DNA of 64,000 nucleotides from Filimonas sp. Lineage in GTDB: Bacteria > Bacteroidota > Bacteroidia > Chitinophagales > Chitinophagaceae. A program made the translations under genes and the position numbers. Positions 62,075-64,000 of this stretch are shown here, in pieces (the stretch's first letter is position 1; the number at the start of each line of letters is the position of its first letter). The stretch covers positions 62,001-126,000 of the forward strand of contig JAFKHH010000020.1 of the NCBI GenBank assembly GCA_017306865.1. Direction: 5' to 3'. The notes under the pieces were generated by a model, which made no database searches, had not been told where the DNA came from, and worked only from the letters and a program-made list of their open reading frames with translations.

Positions 62075-64000
62075 ATGAAAAACTTGGTTGAATCCTCGCT
62101 ATTGAAAACGGGTTTATTAGCATGTGCGTTCCCCTTATTCGTTTGTTATTCCACAAACCTCGCTGCTCAAAAGAAAGTAGCCGCGCAGCAGGAGCAAAAG
62201 CAACAACAGGTGCTTAGTGTGCAAAAGATCAATGCTACTACAGTAGAGCTGTTGCTGTCCGATAACCAACGTATGACAGTGGATTTTTATGGTGATAATA
62301 TCTTCCGCCTTTTCCAGGATAGTGCGCAGAATTTTATCCGCGACCCAAAAGCAAAACCAGAAGCGAAAATACTGGTAGATGATCCGCGAAAACCAGTAGC
62401 GTCTCTTACAGTTACAGAACAGGGAAATGTAATATCGATCAGTACACCCAAGATTACGTTACAGGTAGATAAGCAAACATCGTTGCTGAAAATAGTAAAC
62501 CGTACTACAAATACGGTGGTGCTGGAAGCTGTAGCGCCTGCGCGTTTTGAGAAGAACAAAGTTGTGCTTGCCTTAAAAGAAAATTCACAGGAATACTTCT
62601 ATGGAGGCGGTGTGCAGAACGGTCGTTTCTCGCACAAAGGCAAATCGATTGCGATAGAAAATCAGAATAGCTGGACGGATGGTGGCGTTGCGTCGCCTAC
62701 GCCATTCTACTGGTCTACCAATGGCTATGCTGTAATGTGGCATACCTTCAAAAAGGGAACTTACGATTTCGGGGCAAAAGAGAAAGGCGTAGTAAAGTTG
62801 ACGCATGAGACAGATTATCTCGATGCCTTCTTTATGATAGATAATGGCGCGGTAGCCTTGCTAAATGATTTCTACCAGCTTACAGGCAACCCTGTACTCT
62901 TACCTAAGTTTGGTTTTTATGAAGGACATTTAAACGCTTATAACCGCGATTACTGGAAAGAAGATACCATAGGCGTTGTGTTTGAAGATGGAAAAAAATA
63001 TAAAGAAAGCCAGAAGAATAACGGCGGCATTAAAGAGTCGCTCAACGGAGAAAAAAATAATTACCAGTTCTCTGCACGTGCTGTAATAGACCGCTATAAA
63101 AACCACGATATGCCACTTGGTTGGATATTACCCAACGATGGCTATGGTGCGGGCTATGGACAAACAGGAACATTGGATAGCAACATTCAAAACCTGAAAA
63201 GCCTGGGTGACTACGCACGTAAAAACGGCGTAGAAATTGGCTTGTGGACACAGTCAGATCTGCATCCAAAAGCAGAAGTGAGTGCGCTGCTGCAAAGAGA
63301 TATTATTAAAGAAGCAAGAGATGCCGGTGTGCGTGTATTGAAAACAGACGTTGCATGGGTCGGCGCTGGTTACTCATTTGGATTAAACGGCGTTTCAGAC
63401 GTAGCACAGATCATGTCTTATTATGGTAATGCAAGACCATTCATCATTTCGCTGGATGGCTGGGCTGGTACACAACGTTATGCCAGTATATGGTCGGGCG
63501 ACCAGACAGGTGGTGTGTGGGAGTACATACGCTTTCATATACCTACCTACTTAGGATCAGGCCTGTCAGGACAGCCGAACATTACATCCGATATGGACGG
63601 CATTTTTGGTGGTAAAAACCCTGTTGTAAATACGCGCGATTTTCAATGGAAGACATTTACCCCTATGCAATTGAATATGGATGGCTGGGGCTCAAACGAA
63701 AAATACCCACATGCACTGGGTGAGCCTGCAACATCTATAAACCGTAATTATTTAAAACTTAAGTCAGCATTGCTGCCTTATTCATACAGCACAGCACATG
63801 AGGCATTAACAGGATTGCCGATCATCCGCGCCATGTTCCTTCAATATCCGAATGCTTATACACTCGGTGCAGCTACACAATACCAGTTCCTGTATGGGCC
63901 ATACTTCCTTGTAGCACCTATCTATCAGTCTACTAAGGCAGATGAAAAAGGGAATGATGTGCGCAACGGCATCTATTTGCCGGAAGGCACATGGATCGAT
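62075..64000 (+). CDS. Glycoside hydrolase family 31 (alpha-glycosidase), 3' truncated by window end
   Basis: The frame from ATG 62075 is open to the last base of the window (642 codons, no stop). A signal peptide runs to about residue 30 (ACAFPLF-like hydrophobic core, ending NLAAQ). An N-terminal beta-sandwich domain includes YFYGGGVQNGRFSHKG, and the catalytic TIM barrel follows. LKTDVAWVG contains the likely nucleophile D425, and WSGDQTGG the likely acid/base D476, matching GH31. The KTD-type nucleophile motif and GAGYSFGLNG recall alpha-galactosidase-type GH31 enzymes, but alpha-glucosidase or xylosidase cannot be excluded. It is likely periplasmic or surface exposed. Confidence 0.9.
   Translation, partial: MKNLVESSLLKTGLLACAFPLFVCYSTNLAAQKKVAAQQEQKQQQVLSVQKINATTVELLLSDNQRMTVDFYGDNIFRLFQDSAQNFIRDPKAKPEAKILVDDPRKPVASLTVTEQGNVISISTPKITLQVDKQTSLLKIVNRTTNTVVLEAVAPARFEKNKVVLALKENSQEYFYGGGVQNGRFSHKGKSIAIENQNSWTDGGVASPTPFYWSTNGYAVMWHTFKKGTYDFGAKEKGVVKLTHETDYLDAFFMIDNGAVALLNDFYQLTGNPVLLPKFGFYEGHLNAYNRDYWKEDTIGVVFEDGKKYKESQKNNGGIKESLNGEKNNYQFSARAVIDRYKNHDMPLGWILPNDGYGAGYGQTGTLDSNIQNLKSLGDYARKNGVEIGLWTQSDLHPKAEVSALLQRDIIKEARDAGVRVLKTDVAWVGAGYSFGLNGVSDVAQIMSYYGNARPFIISLDGWAGTQRYASIWSGDQTGGVWEYIRFHIPTYLGSGLSGQPNITSDMDGIFGGKNPVVNTRDFQWKTFTPMQLNMDGWGSNEKYPHALGEPATSINRNYLKLKSALLPYSYSTAHEALTGLPIIRAMFLQYPNAYTLGAATQYQFLYGPYFLVAPIYQSTKADEKGNDVRNGIYLPEGTWID

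Overview
The window reads as a chromosomal segment of a Bacteroidota bacterium, most likely Chitinophagaceae or a close relative. The evidence is Bacteroidota-type promoters (TTTG, about 20 bp, TAnnTTTG), a giant SprB-repeat protein ending in a gliding-motility/type IX secretion C-terminal domain, a eukaryote-type citrate synthase, SusD/SusC-free sulfatase and GH31 genes with Bacteroidota signal peptides, and many TTG/GTG or ATGA-coupled starts. No rRNA, transposase, phage gene or CRISPR array is visible.

Region 1 (1-28617) is a large exopolysaccharide/capsule locus, nearly all on the plus strand and tightly packed (several ATGA stop/start overlaps). It opens with the tail of a UDP-glucuronate-type epimerase, then a Wza-like outer-membrane lipoprotein, a Wzc-like tyrosine autokinase and an MsbA/PglK-like ABC flippase. 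Next come about ten glycosyltransferases (mostly GT2 and GT4), an MBOAT/SGNH O-acylation pair, two OafA-like acyltransferases, a NodB-type deacetylase, a Wzy-like membrane protein and a minus-strand GNAT protein. The locus ends with a set resembling the pgl pathway for UDP-N,N'-diacetylbacillosamine: PglA-like GT4, PglC-like phosphoglycosyltransferase, PglD-like acetyltransferase, PglE-like aminotransferase and PglF/CapD-like 4,6-dehydratase. A CpsB/YwqE-type PHP tyrosine phosphatase follows and would reverse the Wzc kinase. Together these make, flip, polymerise, acylate and export a repeat-unit glycan that probably starts on diNAcBac-PP-undecaprenol.

Region 2 (28607-36910) is housekeeping: rsmG with an upstream membrane GT2 gene (minus), tgt (whose usual zinc cysteines are absent), an LptF/LptG-family permease, citrate synthase, a Lys/Ala-tailed DUF1801 protein, a half-size EamA transporter, a small unknown, and tRNA-Ala(GGC) followed by a degenerate tRNA-like copy. 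The gaps here hold several different word-like repeat families, including a perfect 27-bp inverted repeat.

Region 3 (37345-41477) has a secreted phospholipase-C-like protein with a possible barrel half, a GT39/ArnT-like transferase and a META-domain lipoprotein. Region 4 (41628-53603) is one 3991-residue minus-strand gene with 48 SprB-like repeats, two DUF11-like domains and a T9SS type-B C-terminal domain. Part of its repeat array has a three-unit higher-order period.

Region 5 (54015-64000) looks catabolic: an anion-porin-like outer membrane protein, two different arylsulfatases, a DUF2490-like barrel, a hairpin-rich mobile-repeat-like element, and a GH31 glycosidase cut by the window end. 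It plausibly handles sulfated or galactose/glucose-containing substrates.
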